From: Pseudomonas sp. SORT22
Lineage (GTDB): Bacteria; Pseudomonadota; Gammaproteobacteria; Pseudomonadales; Pseudomonadaceae
NCBI RefSeq assembly: GCF_018417635.1
Contig: NZ_CP071007.1
Location: 4,712,501-4,776,500 of the forward strand
DNA length: 64,000 bases
Reading direction: 5' to 3'
The notes under the pieces are model-generated. The model had not been told where the DNA came from. It saw only the letters and a program-made list of their open reading frames with translations, and made no database searches. A program made the translations under genes and the position numbers. Below are positions 1-7,941 of this stretch, piece by piece; position 1 is the stretch's first letter, and the number at the start of each line of letters is the position of its first letter.

Positions 1-1889
1 TAGAGGTTCAGGTTCTGCTCGGCGATGTCCGGCAAGCCGAATTTGAAGCGGATCATCTCGCCCTGCTCGGTAGTACGGAAGCGCCCGGCCACCGAACCCG
101 GCGGCTGCGACAGGATCGCCGCGTGGGCCGGGCCGCCGCCACGCCCGACGGTACCGCCACGGCCGTGGAACAACAGCAGTTCGACCTGCTGCTCGCGGCA
201 GATGCGCACCAGGGTTTCCTGGGCGCGGTACTGGGCCCAGGCCGCGGCCGTGGTGCCGGCATCCTTGGCCGAATCGGAATAGCCGATCATCACCTCCTGC
301 GGGCCGTGCAGGCCGGCGCGATACCCCGGCAAGCCCAGCAGGCGCTCCATCACCGGCCCGGCGTTGTCCAGGTCAGCGAGGGTTTCAAACAACGGCACCA
401 CGCGCATCGGCCGCAGCACGCCGGCCTCTTTAAGCAGCAACTGCACCGCCAGCACATCGGAAGCGGCGCCGGCCATGGAGATCACATAGGAGCCCAGCGA
501 AGCTGCCGGTGCAGCGGCAATCTCGCGGCAGGTGGCGAGCACTTCGGCGGTGTCGGCCTGGGGCTTGAAGTAGCTGGGCAGCAGCGGCCGCCGGCTGTTG
601 AGTTCCTGCTGCAGGAAGGCCACACGCGCGTCTTCATCCCACTCGGCGTAGCGGCCAAGGCCCAGGTATTCGGTGATTTCACTCAGCGCCGAGGTGTGCC
701 GGGCGGCGTCCTGGCGCACGTCCAGACGCACCAGAAACAGGCCGAAGGTCACCGCCCGACGCAGGCAGTCGAGCAGTGGGCCATCGGCAATCACGCCCAT
801 GCCGCAAGCATGCAGTGATTCGAAGCACAGCTGCAGCGGCTCGAACAGTTCACGGTTGTCCTGCAGCACTTCAGCGGCCGGCGCTTGCGCCGTGGTCAGC
901 GCGGCATGGGCCCAGGCGCGGGTGATGCGCAGGCGCTCGCGCAATTGCTTGAGCACGGCGCGATAAGGCTCGGCCGACTCGCCCACCTTGGCCCTCAGCG
1001 CTTCGCTGGCCTGCTGCATCGACAGCTCTGCGGCCAGGGCATCGATATCGCGTAAAAACAGGTCAGCGGCCATCCAGCGCGCCAGCAACAGCACTTCACG
1101 GGTCACCGGCGCAGTGACATTGGGGTTGCCGTCACGGTCGCCGCCCATCCACGAGGCAAAGCGGATCGGCGCCGCCTCCAGCGGCAGGCGCAGGCCGGTG
1201 GCCTGGTGCAGGGCCTTGTCGACCTTGCGCAAGTGGTGTGGCACCGCTTGCCATAGCGAATGCTCGATCACCGCAAAGCCCCATTTGGCTTCGTCTACCG
1301 GGGTTGGCCGGGTGCGGCGGATTTCTTCGGTGTGCCAGGCTTCGGCGATCAGCCGTTGCAGGCGTTCGCGGATCTGCTCGCGTTCGGCGGGGGTCAGGTC
1401 GCGGTGATCCTGGGCAGCCAGTTGCGCGGCAATCGCGTCGTACTTCTGGATCAAGGTGCGCCGCGCCACCTCGGTCGGGTGGGCGGTAAGCACCAGCTCG
1501 ATGCTGAGCTTGCCCAGTTGCCGGGCCAGGGCATCGTCGCTGTGGCCGGCGGCCTTGAGCCGCGCCAGCAGTTCGGGCAGCACCCGTGCTTCGAAAGGTT
1601 CGGCCTGGCCGGCGTCGCGGCGGCGGATCAGCTGATACTGCTCGGCGATGTTGGCCAGGTTGAGAAACTGGTTGAAGGCCCGCGCCACCGGCAACAGCTG
1701 GTCTTCGGCGAGGTCATTGAGGGTCGAGCTCAGTTGCTCGGCGCTACCGCTGCGGTCGGCCTTGGCACTGCGGCGTATGTCCTCGATGGTCTGCAAAAAC
1801 GCTTCGCCGTGCTGCTCGCGCACGGTATCGCCCAACAACTCGCCCAACAAATGAACATCTTCACGCAAGCGCACATCGATATCAGTCAT
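1..1889 (-). CDS. ppc: Phosphoenolpyruvate carboxylase, N-terminal 629 residues (runs off the left edge)
   Basis: Carboxylates phosphoenolpyruvate with bicarbonate to give oxaloacetate, refilling the TCA cycle in the cytoplasm. The ATG at 1889 opens a protein beginning [20 protein letters not shown]. Family signatures are readable in order: [13 protein letters not shown] near residue 137, [12 protein letters not shown] near residue 250, and further on GYSDSAKDA and [12 protein letters not shown], which carry catalytic residues. The family is about 875 residues long, so roughly 250 C-terminal residues lie outside the window. Nothing suggests inactivation. It is divergent from the small gene at 2060. 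Confidence 0.97.
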   Translation of the reverse strand, partial: MTDIDVRLREDVHLLGELLGDTVREQHGEAFLQTIEDIRRSAKADRSGSAEQLSSTLNDLAEDQLLPVARAFNQFLNLANIAEQYQLIRRRDAGQAEPFEARVLPELLARLKAAGHSDDALARQLGKLSIELVLTAHPTEVARRTLIQKYDAIAAQLAAQDHRDLTPAEREQIRERLQRLIAEAWHTEEIRRTRPTPVDEAKWGFAVIEHSLWQAVPHHLRKVDKALHQATGLRLPLEAAPIRFASWMGGDRDGNPNVTAPVTREVLLLARWMAADLFLRDIDALAAELSMQQASEALRAKVGESAEPYRAVLKQLRERLRITRAWAHAALTTAQAPAAEVLQDNRELFEPLQLCFESLHACGMGVIADGPLLDCLRRAVTFGLFLVRLDVRQDAARHTSALSEITEYLGLGRYAEWDEDARVAFLQQELNSRRPLLPSYFKPQADTAEVLATCREIAAAPAASLGSYVISMAGAASDVLAVQLLLKEAGVLRPMRVVPLFETLADLDNAGPVMERLLGLPGYRAGLHGPQEVMIGYSDSAKDAGTTAAAWAQYRAQETLVRICREQQVELLLFHGRGGTVGRGGGPAHAAILSQPPGSVAGRFRTTEQGEMIRFKFGLPDIAEQNLNL

Positions 1890-1969
1890 CAGCCATGTCT
1901 CCGGCATTCGGGAAAACCGCTCTGGGTCCAGAGTGCCCCAGTAGCGCCCGGGCTTCAAGGCAGGGCCAC

Positions 1970-2033
1970 GGCTGGGCTACATGGCTGGGCTACATGGCTG
2001 AGCTACAGGGTTGAGCTACTGGGTGAACTACGC
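1970..2033. repeat. Five-unit 13-bp tandem repeat upstream of ppc
   Basis: Units GGCTGGGCTACAT (twice), GGCTGAGCTACAG and GGTTGAGCTACTG, plus a degenerate last unit, sit head to tail between the divergent ppc and the gene at 2060. The first two units are identical and the later ones drift, as expected for slippage. The tract ends 26 bases before the downstream start codon, so it may overlap one or both promoters. No function is known to me. Confidence 0.85.
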
Positions 2034-2059
2034 TCAACACAGGCATACAGGAGACCATC

Positions 2060-2404
2060 ATGAAAATCCGTGATCTTGCCCAGCATTGGGAACAGCACGC
2101 CAAAGGCTCGCTGAGCCCCACCGGCCATGTCCTGCACCTGGACATGGAAGCGGCGGCGCGCCTGGCGGCCCTGGCCGAGATGTACCCCAAGCGCCAACCC
2201 GAAGAACTGCTCGGCGAACTGCTCGGGGCTGCGCTTGAAGAGCTGGAAGCGAGCTTTCCGTATGTTCAGGGCGCGCAGGTGATTGCCACCGACGAAGAGG
2301 GTGACCCGCTGTACCAGGACATCGGTCCGACCCCGCGGTTTCTTGCCCTTTCACGCCGCTACCTGCACGAGATGAGCAACCCCAAAGAGGCCGGCAAGCC
2401 TTGA
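2060..2404 (+). CDS. Small conserved Pseudomonas protein, pilin-assembly or type 1 pili tip-like annotation
   Basis: A 114-residue protein with no signal peptide or membrane segment, starting at an ATG preceded by AGGAGACCATC. It is acidic and leucine/alanine-rich, with a predicted helical middle (residues 25-65) and charged ends. I recall homologues in Pseudomonas annotated as pilin assembly or type 1 pili tip component proteins, but nothing here supports a pilus role: there is no usher, chaperone or pilin nearby and no export signal. Treat it as a conserved protein of unknown function. It lies divergent from ppc and upstream of the OmpA lipoprotein pair. Confidence 0.8.
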   Translation: MKIRDLAQHWEQHAKGSLSPTGHVLHLDMEAAARLAALAEMYPKRQPEELLGELLGAALEELEASFPYVQGAQVIATDEEGDPLYQDIGPTPRFLALSRRYLHEMSNPKEAGKP

Positions 2405-2429
2405 TCCACCCCGCCTCCTGATCCGCGCT

Positions 2430-2453
2430 GCGAGCGCCCGCGCAGGCGCTCGC
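2430..2453. repeat. Perfect 9-bp GC-rich inverted repeat
   Basis: GCGAGCGCC and GGCGCTCGC flank a 6-base loop 25 bases after the upstream stop codon. No T-run follows, so it is a poor intrinsic terminator; it may protect the 3' end of the message or act with Rho. Confidence 0.5.
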
Positions 2454-2491
2454 GTACCGCCGGCACGCCTGAAAGTTCAACGGAAAACCCA

Positions 2492-2507
2492 CTGACCGAT
2501 CAGTCAG
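2492..2507. promoter_or_regulatory. Palindrome resembling a TetR-family operator
   Basis: CTGACCGATCAGTCAG is symmetric at 14 of 16 positions around GATC and sits in the 274-base gap upstream of the two lipoprotein genes. Such TGAC-centre-GTCA palindromes are typical of TetR-type operators. An AT-rich stretch with a small CCGC/GCGG hairpin follows at once. The regulator is unknown; the TetR protein at 7137-7841 is the nearest candidate by family only. Confidence 0.4.
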
Positions 2508-2678
2508 AAAAAACCGCGAACAAGCGGCACTTTTTTCTGAACTATTCAAAAAACGCTTCGGTCACAGCCAATAGCCATCACGGCAAAACCCTTTCAGAAC
2601 CGGGTCAGAGCAGTCCCGTAGCTGACGGGTCGCGCCGATGGACTGTTACGGAATTCGTTGTTCATCAGGAGTGATCCA

Positions 2679-3092
2679 ATGGAGTTGACCACCATGAAGA
2701 CCCGCACCGCAAACACCCCGTCCACTCACCTGCGCGGGCTCAAGCTGGCCGCGCTGGCACTGGGCAGCAGCCTGGTCCTGGCCGGCTGTGCCGGCAACCC
2801 ACCTACCGAGCAGTACGCTGTCACGCAATCGGCGGTCAATTCCGCTGTCAGCGCCGGCGGTACCGAGTTTGCCGCCGTCGAAATGAAGGCTGCGCAGGAC
2901 AAGCTCAAACAGGCGGAAATCGCCATGCACGACAAGAAGTACGACGACGCCAAGCGCCTGGCCGAGCAGGCCGAGTGGGACGCCCGCGTCGCCGAGCGCA
3001 AGGCCCAGGCCGCCAAGGCCGAGAAAGCCGTACAGGATGCCCGCCAGGGCGTTCAGGACCTGCGTGAGGAAGGCATGCGCAGCGTCGAATGA
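2679..3092 (+). CDS. DUF4398-domain outer-membrane lipoprotein
   Basis: A 137-residue lipoprotein. The ATG at 2679 follows a good AGGAG seven bases upstream, and the signal peptide ends in a lipobox (VLAGC) near residue 37, so the mature protein is acylated. The rest is a charged alanine/lysine/glutamate-rich helix of DUF4398 type, likely coiled coil (residues 65-137). Position -47 from the next gene and the shared domain suggest co-transcription with the OmpA lipoprotein. Probable role: envelope structure or peptidoglycan contact. Pairs of this kind are common in Pseudomonas. Confidence 0.85.
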   Translation: MELTTMKTRTANTPSTHLRGLKLAALALGSSLVLAGCAGNPPTEQYAVTQSAVNSAVSAGGTEFAAVEMKAAQDKLKQAEIAMHDKKYDDAKRLAEQAEWDARVAERKAQAAKAEKAVQDARQGVQDLREEGMRSVE

Positions 3093-3142
3093 CGCCCGCT
3101 CACCGACCCGTGCATTCGTAATCGATCAAAGGATGAACCATT

Positions 3143-3931
3143 ATGCGTAAACACGTGATGATCCCCGCCCTTCTGGCCCTGAGCGTTGGCCTGGCCGCCT
3201 GCTCGACGCAGCCGAACGCCAACCTGGAATCGGCCCGGACCAACTTCTCGGCCCTGCAGAGCAACCCGCAGGCCGCCAAGGTCGCGGCCCTTGAAACCAA
3301 GGACGCCCAGGACTGGCTGAACAAGGCCGACAAAGCCTACATGGACAAGGAAGACTCGAAAAAAGTCGACCAGCTTGCCTACCTGACCAACCAGCGGGTT
3401 GAAGTGGCCAAGCAGACCATTGCCCTGCGCACTGCCGAAGGCAACCTGAAAAACGCTGCCGCCCAGCGTGCCCAGGCGCGCCTGGATGCCCGCGATGCGC
3501 AGATCAAGAAGCTGCAGGACAGCCTCAACGCCAAGCAGACCGACCGCGGCACCCTGGTGACCTTCGGCGACGTGCTGTTCGACTTCGACAAGGCCACGCT
3601 CAAGAGCAGCGCCTACCCGAACATCACCAAGCTGGCGCAGTTCCTCCAGGAGAACCCTGACCGCAAGGTGATCGTCGAGGGCTACACCGACAGCAAGGGC
3701 AGCGCCAACTACAACCAGTCGCTGTCCGAGCGCCGCGCCGCGGCCGTGCGCATGGCGCTGGTACGTGCCGGTGTAGATCCGGCGCGCATCGTCGCCCAGG
3801 GCTACGGCAAGGAGTATCCGGTGGCCGACAACACCAGCAACTCGGGTCGCGCGCAGAACCGTCGGGTGGAAGTGACCATTTCCAACGACAACCAGCCGGT
3901 GGCGCCGCGTTCGGTCAGCCAGCTGAACTGA
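3143..3931 (+). CDS. DUF4398-OmpA family lipoprotein
   Basis: A 262-residue protein with a lipobox (LAAC at about residues 17-20), a DUF4398-type helical region up to about residue 135, and a C-terminal OmpA/Pal peptidoglycan-binding domain (about 140-250). The domain shows LFDFDKATL, the VEGYTDSKGS loop, and the GYGKEYP...NRRVEV end that contacts diaminopimelate in this family. It should anchor the outer membrane to peptidoglycan. A strong intrinsic terminator follows, closing the two-gene unit that starts at 2679. The start is supported by an AGGATG-like site eight bases upstream. Confidence 0.92.
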   Translation: MRKHVMIPALLALSVGLAACSTQPNANLESARTNFSALQSNPQAAKVAALETKDAQDWLNKADKAYMDKEDSKKVDQLAYLTNQRVEVAKQTIALRTAEGNLKNAAAQRAQARLDARDAQIKKLQDSLNAKQTDRGTLVTFGDVLFDFDKATLKSSAYPNITKLAQFLQENPDRKVIVEGYTDSKGSANYNQSLSERRAAAVRMALVRAGVDPARIVAQGYGKEYPVADNTSNSGRAQNRRVEVTISNDNQPVAPRSVSQLN

Positions 3932-3950
3932 AGCTAGCTGTGCAGTAAAA

Positions 3951-3979
3951 AAAATCCCGCCGCGTCTGGCGGGATTTTT
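3951..3979 (+). terminator. Rho-independent terminator of the lipoprotein pair
   Basis: The arms AAAATCCCGCC and GGCGGGATTTT enclose a 6-base loop and are followed by further T residues, 19 bases after the OmpA-lipoprotein stop. The A-run on the left arm lets it work for the minus-strand operon as well. Confidence 0.9.
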
Positions 3980-4039
3980 GTTTGGCTTGCGGGCCTTCAT
4001 CGCGGGTCAAGTCGGATCGCCGCACCGCCGCTCCCGCAA

Positions 4040-4369
4040 TTACTCTTTCACTTCTTGTGGGGTTTCCTGACCCAGGCAACGCACCGCCTGCTTCTTGTTG
4101 TTGACCAGCACACCCGTCAGGCCTTTTTGCGCGGTATCGAACAACACCAGCACGCCATCGACGCACTGCGCCACCTGGCTGGCCGGCTGCAGGGAGATCT
4201 TGTAGTCCTCGCCAGGGATGGTCTTGAGCATGGTGAAGTCGGACAGCAGCAAGGCATCCTCGGGCTTGGCGAAATGCAGGTAACCGTAGTACCACAGGGC
4301 CGCGACGGTACCGATGATGCTGCAGACTCCGGTAATGATCAGCGGGATGGCGTTGCGTTCTTCACTCAT
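4040..4369 (-). CDS. Small single-span membrane protein of unknown function
   Basis: A 109-residue protein with one N-terminal transmembrane segment (about residues 8-28, IPLIITGVCSIIGTVAALWY) and a soluble tail holding two cysteines (in VAQCVDG and VRCLGQ) that could form a disulfide if periplasmic. Its start overlaps the stop of the upstream hydrolase gene by four bases (ATGA), so the two are translationally coupled. I do not recognise a domain. It is the last gene of the 4040-7108 operon. Confidence 0.8.
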   Translation of the reverse strand: MSEERNAIPLIITGVCSIIGTVAALWYYGYLHFAKPEDALLLSDFTMLKTIPGEDYKISLQPASQVAQCVDGVLVLFDTAQKGLTGVLVNNKKQAVRCLGQETPQEVKE

Positions 4370-5289
4370 TGCGACTTCTCGTCAGGGTAGTTGGGGACTT
4401 CGGCCAGGCGCCGCAGCCCGTTGAAATGCATCGGGTCGTCCAGAAAGCGCAACATGACCTGGCGCCAGGTCTTGTCGGCAAAGGTCTGCACATGCCCGCC
4501 ACGGGTCAGCTGCAACACCCTCGGGGGGGGCGCAGCCTGATACAACTGCAGGCCGTTGACCAGCGGCACGATGGGGTCGTCGATGCTGTGGAAGAACAGC
4601 TTGGGCGGGGCCTTGATCTGCGCGATCGAATGGATCGCACTGTCGCCATCGGGCACCAGCCACGACAAAGGCACCTGCAGCGGCCAGGTCAACCACGAAT
4701 TGCTCAGGGCAAAGCGCCCGACCTGACGGTAGCTGGCCGGTACGCCATCGAAGACCATGGCCTTGAAGCGCTCGGCCTGGCGCGGATGCTCGGCCAGGTA
4801 ATGGATAGCCATTGAGCCGCCCAGGCTCTGGCCCAGCAGGATCTGCGGCTTGCCCTGCACCTCGGGGGCCTGGTCCAGCCAGGCCAGCGCCGCAGCGATG
4901 TCCTGGTAGACCTCCGGCAGCCCGGGCTTGCCCTGCGACAGGCCGTAGCCGCGGTAGTCGAGCAACAGCACCTGATAACCCTGCTCCGGCAACCACCAGC
5001 TGCCGCCCAGATGCCAGGCCAGGTTGCCGCCATTGCCATGCAGGTGCAGCACCGTGCCCTTGACCTCGACACCGGCCTTGGCCGGCAGCCACCAGCCATG
5101 CAGGCGGGTGCCGTCGGCGGCGGTCAGGGTCACGTCGCGGTACGCGAGTTTGGCTTTCTCGGGGGTGAACGGCTGACCGGGCTCGGGATAGAACAACAGC
5201 GAACTGCAACCGCCCAGACTCAGCAGCACCAGCAGCAGGCCCAGATGCCTGCGCCATGCTTCAGAGAATGTTCGAGTAATCGGCTTCAA
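4366..5289 (-). CDS. Lipoprotein alpha/beta hydrolase
   Basis: A 307-residue serine hydrolase. It has an N-terminal signal with a lipobox (LSLGGC near residue 28), an oxyanion-hole HGNGGN, the nucleophile elbow GQSLGG, an acid in SIDDPIV and the catalytic histidine in RGGHVQ, all in the canonical order for an alpha/beta hydrolase of the YfhR/BEM46-like group. It is therefore a membrane-anchored esterase or peptidase, probably facing the periplasm. Its start lies 29 bases inside the end of the DUF1704 gene, so expression is coupled. Substrate unknown. Confidence 0.88.
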   Translation of the reverse strand: MKPITRTFSEAWRRHLGLLLVLLSLGGCSSLLFYPEPGQPFTPEKAKLAYRDVTLTAADGTRLHGWWLPAKAGVEVKGTVLHLHGNGGNLAWHLGGSWWLPEQGYQVLLLDYRGYGLSQGKPGLPEVYQDIAAALAWLDQAPEVQGKPQILLGQSLGGSMAIHYLAEHPRQAERFKAMVFDGVPASYRQVGRFALSNSWLTWPLQVPLSWLVPDGDSAIHSIAQIKAPPKLFFHSIDDPIVPLVNGLQLYQAAPPPRVLQLTRGGHVQTFADKTWRQVMLRFLDDPMHFNGLRRLAEVPNYPDEKSQ

Positions 5290-6538
5290 TCCGGTCCAGG
5301 CTCAGGTGGTTGAGGAAGTTGGAGAAACACATCCAGGCCGACAGCGCGTTGAGGTCGCGAAACTGCTCAGGCAGGTACTTGGGCGGTTCCACCAGGCCTT
5401 CATCGACCAGTTGGCGCAAGGTGCGCATGTCTTCAAGGGTGGTCTTGCCGCAGAACAACAAGGGGATCTGTTCGAGCTTGCCCTTGCGCACGGCCAACTG
5501 AATATAGTTGTAAACCATGATAAAGCCCTTGAGATAGGACAAGTCCTTGGTAAACGGCAAACCATTGGGCACCGAGCCGCGGAACACCCGGCTGGCGTTG
5601 CCGTAGCTTTCGGCCATCTCGAAACCCTGGGCGCGGAAAAACTCATACACCTGCATGAAGTCGGCGCCCTCCTCGACCATATGGATGGCGCGGGTGCGGT
5701 TGGTCAGCTTGCGCAGGCGGCTGGGGTAGGAAGCGAAGGCGATCACTTCCATGAGGATCGCCAGGCCTTCCTGGGTCACGGTCGACGAGGGTGGGCCCTT
5801 GGCCAGGAAGGTGCAGATCGGCTGGTTGAGACCGTTGAGGGTGGTGCCGACGTGCACCAGGCCTTCGTGAACCTCCAGCGCGCGCACATCGCGGCTGTTG
5901 AACATGGCGTCGGCGCGGATCTTGATGTAGTCGGCGCCAGCGGCGGCGTCGGCGACGATACCGTCGGACTCGAACACGCGGATGGTGTCTTCGGCCTCGT
6001 TGAACACCTTGTTCAGGCGGCCCTGGAGCATCTCCACAGCCTGCTTGGCGGTGAGGTTCTTCGGCTCGTCCTTGAGGTCGCCACGGCCGTCGATGTTGTT
6101 CAGGTAGTCCGAGAGCATCAGGCCGAGGTCGGCCAGGGTCGGGTCACCGGCATGGAAGGCATCGGAGGCGGCGCCGTACAGTTCCTGGGAGATCAGGCCG
6201 AAATCCTCGGTGCCGCGCGCTTCGAGCATGCGCACCACCATGCGGTATTCCTTGCACATGCGCCGCATGATCTGCCCGACCGGGTTGAACTGGCCAAGCT
6301 GGCGGGTGATGTCGCGCTCGATGTTCTGGAACTCGAGCTTGACTGCCGCCGAGTCGAACGACAGCGGCCGGCCCTGGTAGTAGGCGCGGTCTACCGCTGG
6401 CAGCTCCTTGCCCTTGGCCTTGAGGAAACCCTGGCGGATATTGTCGTCCCACTTCACCGCATCAAGCACGCGAATGGGCGTTTGCGCCAGGACAATGCGA
6501 TCAGACAGGGCACGTATCGTCTGCTGGTACTCGTCCAC
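5261..6538 (-). CDS. DUF1704 / QEGLA-motif protein, putative MATCAP-like zinc metallopeptidase
   Basis: A 425-residue cytoplasmic protein of the family named flavohemoglobin expression-modulating QEGLA motif protein (DUF1704). The GTG start at 6538 has AAGGAGT upstream. HEGLVH (residues 224-229) is an HExxxH zinc motif, and TQEGLA (255-260) supplies a downstream glutamate. The same arrangement is found in the eukaryotic tubulin tyrosine carboxypeptidases MATCAP, which belong to this domain family. By analogy it may remove C-terminal residues from proteins or peptides, but no bacterial substrate is established that I know of. It overlaps the downstream lipoprotein hydrolase gene by 29 bases. 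Confidence 0.88.
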   Translation of the reverse strand: MDEYQQTIRALSDRIVLAQTPIRVLDAVKWDDNIRQGFLKAKGKELPAVDRAYYQGRPLSFDSAAVKLEFQNIERDITRQLGQFNPVGQIMRRMCKEYRMVVRMLEARGTEDFGLISQELYGAASDAFHAGDPTLADLGLMLSDYLNNIDGRGDLKDEPKNLTAKQAVEMLQGRLNKVFNEAEDTIRVFESDGIVADAAAGADYIKIRADAMFNSRDVRALEVHEGLVHVGTTLNGLNQPICTFLAKGPPSSTVTQEGLAILMEVIAFASYPSRLRKLTNRTRAIHMVEEGADFMQVYEFFRAQGFEMAESYGNASRVFRGSVPNGLPFTKDLSYLKGFIMVYNYIQLAVRKGKLEQIPLLFCGKTTLEDMRTLRQLVDEGLVEPPKYLPEQFRDLNALSAWMCFSNFLNHLSLDRIEADYSNIL

Positions 6539-6562
6539 CCTACACTCCTTGAATTGCGCTGA

Positions 6563-7108
6563 TTACTTGCCGGCCCGCTTGAAGCGCGCCACTTCGATGA
6601 ACAGGTCGGAGTTGGCCGGGTCGTCCAGGTAAGCCAGGACGCGCTCGGCCGGGCTGTCGATTAGAACCCCTTCGCCGTTTTCTTCGGGCACCTCGATGCT
6701 GCGGCCGCTGAGTTCTTTCTTCTGCACAGCCTGGTTGACCTGCTCGACATCAAGGTTGTAGACCACCAGTTCCTTGTTATCGAGCACTTCAAAACCGCCA
6801 ATCAGGAAGTTGCCGCCCAGACGCTTGGGCACGCCGGCCGAGAGGTACCAGCGGTTGCCGTGCTGGGACACGGTGAAGGCGTACTCGTCGCGCTTCTTGT
6901 TCTTGCCGATGGCCACTGCCTTGTAGGCGTTGCCACCGCTGCGGCTGATCTGCAGGGTCAGCGGCTCGCCCCAGGCGTCCTTGCTGGTCCAGGTGCCGAG
7001 CAGGGCCTTGGGTGCAGGTTTGTTGCCCGGAATCGGCTCGTTGAAGGTGACCAGACAACCGCCAAGCAGCAAGAACGACAATGCCAACAGCAGGGTTCTG
7101 GCTTTCAT
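6563..7108 (-). CDS. Predicted lipoprotein of unknown function
   Basis: A 181-residue lipoprotein: signal MKARTLLLALSFLLLGGC with lipobox cysteine at residue 18. The mature part starts with a compact beta-rich region (LLGTWTSKDAWGEPLTLQIS...) like small lipid- or ligand-binding barrels. A charged C-terminal half follows, ending in a segment on ageing of the chain end (VLAYLDDPANSDLFIEVARF). The ATG at 7108 follows GGAGAGG, making it preferable to the in-frame TTG one codon earlier. The DUF1704 gene begins 24 bases downstream of its stop, consistent with one operon. Confidence 0.82.
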   Translation of the reverse strand: MKARTLLLALSFLLLGGCLVTFNEPIPGNKPAPKALLGTWTSKDAWGEPLTLQISRSGGNAYKAVAIGKNKKRDEYAFTVSQHGNRWYLSAGVPKRLGGNFLIGGFEVLDNKELVVYNLDVEQVNQAVQKKELSGRSIEVPEENGEGVLIDSPAERVLAYLDDPANSDLFIEVARFKRAGK

Positions 7109-7136
7109 CAACCTCTCCTTGAAATAGGTTCGCGCC

Positions 7137-7841
7137 TTACACCGACGCCAAGACCAGATGCAGGTACCGGGTAAGAATAGCGAGCATCGGCGCTTCAGCC
7201 TGGGCTTGTTCAGCGTCGAGCAGGCCCTGATATTCCATCTGCTCGATAATCGCCGTCAACACCAGGGCATCCTGTTGTGGCTGACGTGAGCCTACCACCT
7301 GCAGCATCTGCACGGCGCCGCGCAGCAGAATCTGCTCGTGCAGCTTGACCAGCTCGGCCAGGCGCGGGCACAGCAGCGCCTCCTGGCGAAAGGCCTGCTC
7401 GGCCATCAGAAAGTCGCGGCGGTTATGCAATTGGCGCTGCACATAGTCGGTGGTCATCTTCGCTACTTCATCGGCCAGGCGCGCCCGCCACTGCGGGCTG
7501 CCATCGCCCTGGGAGAGCAACTGGCGCAGCACCACCTCGGTGTTCTCCCAGAGCTTGGCCATGTAGGCCGCGCTGCGTTCGACATACTGGGCGAAGGTGT
7601 CGGTGAGCAGGTCTTCGATGTCCTTGAAGTAATAGGTGGTCGCCGACAGCGGCACGCCGGCCTCGGCTGCCACCGCGCGGTGGCGCACGCCGCGCACGCC
7701 GTCACGCACGACGATGCGCATGGCCGCGTCGAGGATCTGCTGGCGGCGCTGCTCGCTGCCTTCGCGGCTGGCCTTGCGGCCTTGGTACTGCACGCTTTCG
7801 GCCACCGCTGTAGCCACGCAGGCGGCGCCTTGTTGAGTCAT
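7137..7841 (-). CDS. TetR-family transcriptional regulator
   Basis: About 234 residues. The N-terminal helix-turn-helix (QQILDAAMRIVVRDGVRGV followed by VAAEAGVPLSATTYYFKD) is classical TetR; the rest is a helical ligand-binding and dimerisation domain. The ATG at 7841 is chosen because the longer reading from 7904 would begin inside the lysS terminator region, yet no strong ribosome site precedes either, so the start is uncertain. It heads the minus-strand set that continues with the lipoprotein 28 bases downstream and may control that set. Ligand unknown. Confidence 0.85.
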   Translation of the reverse strand: MTQQGAACVATAVAESVQYQGRKASREGSEQRRQQILDAAMRIVVRDGVRGVRHRAVAAEAGVPLSATTYYFKDIEDLLTDTFAQYVERSAAYMAKLWENTEVVLRQLLSQGDGSPQWRARLADEVAKMTTDYVQRQLHNRRDFLMAEQAFRQEALLCPRLAELVKLHEQILLRGAVQMLQVVGSRQPQQDALVLTAIIEQMEYQGLLDAEQAQAEAPMLAILTRYLHLVLASV

Positions 7842-7905
7842 TGCAGGAGTCACTGCTGGTCTACCCCAAACGTTGGATCCGATCGATGAATTTCTTCCAG
7901 GCATG

Positions 7906-7930
7906 AAAAAGCCGCCCCGGAAGGCGGCTT
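7906..7930 (-). terminator. Rho-independent terminator after lysS
   Basis: AAGCCGCC and GGCGGCTT form a perfect 8-bp stem with a 6-base loop, followed on the minus strand by a T-run, 11 bases past the lysS stop. Confidence 0.9.
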
Positions 7931-7941
7931 GTTCAGTTCGC

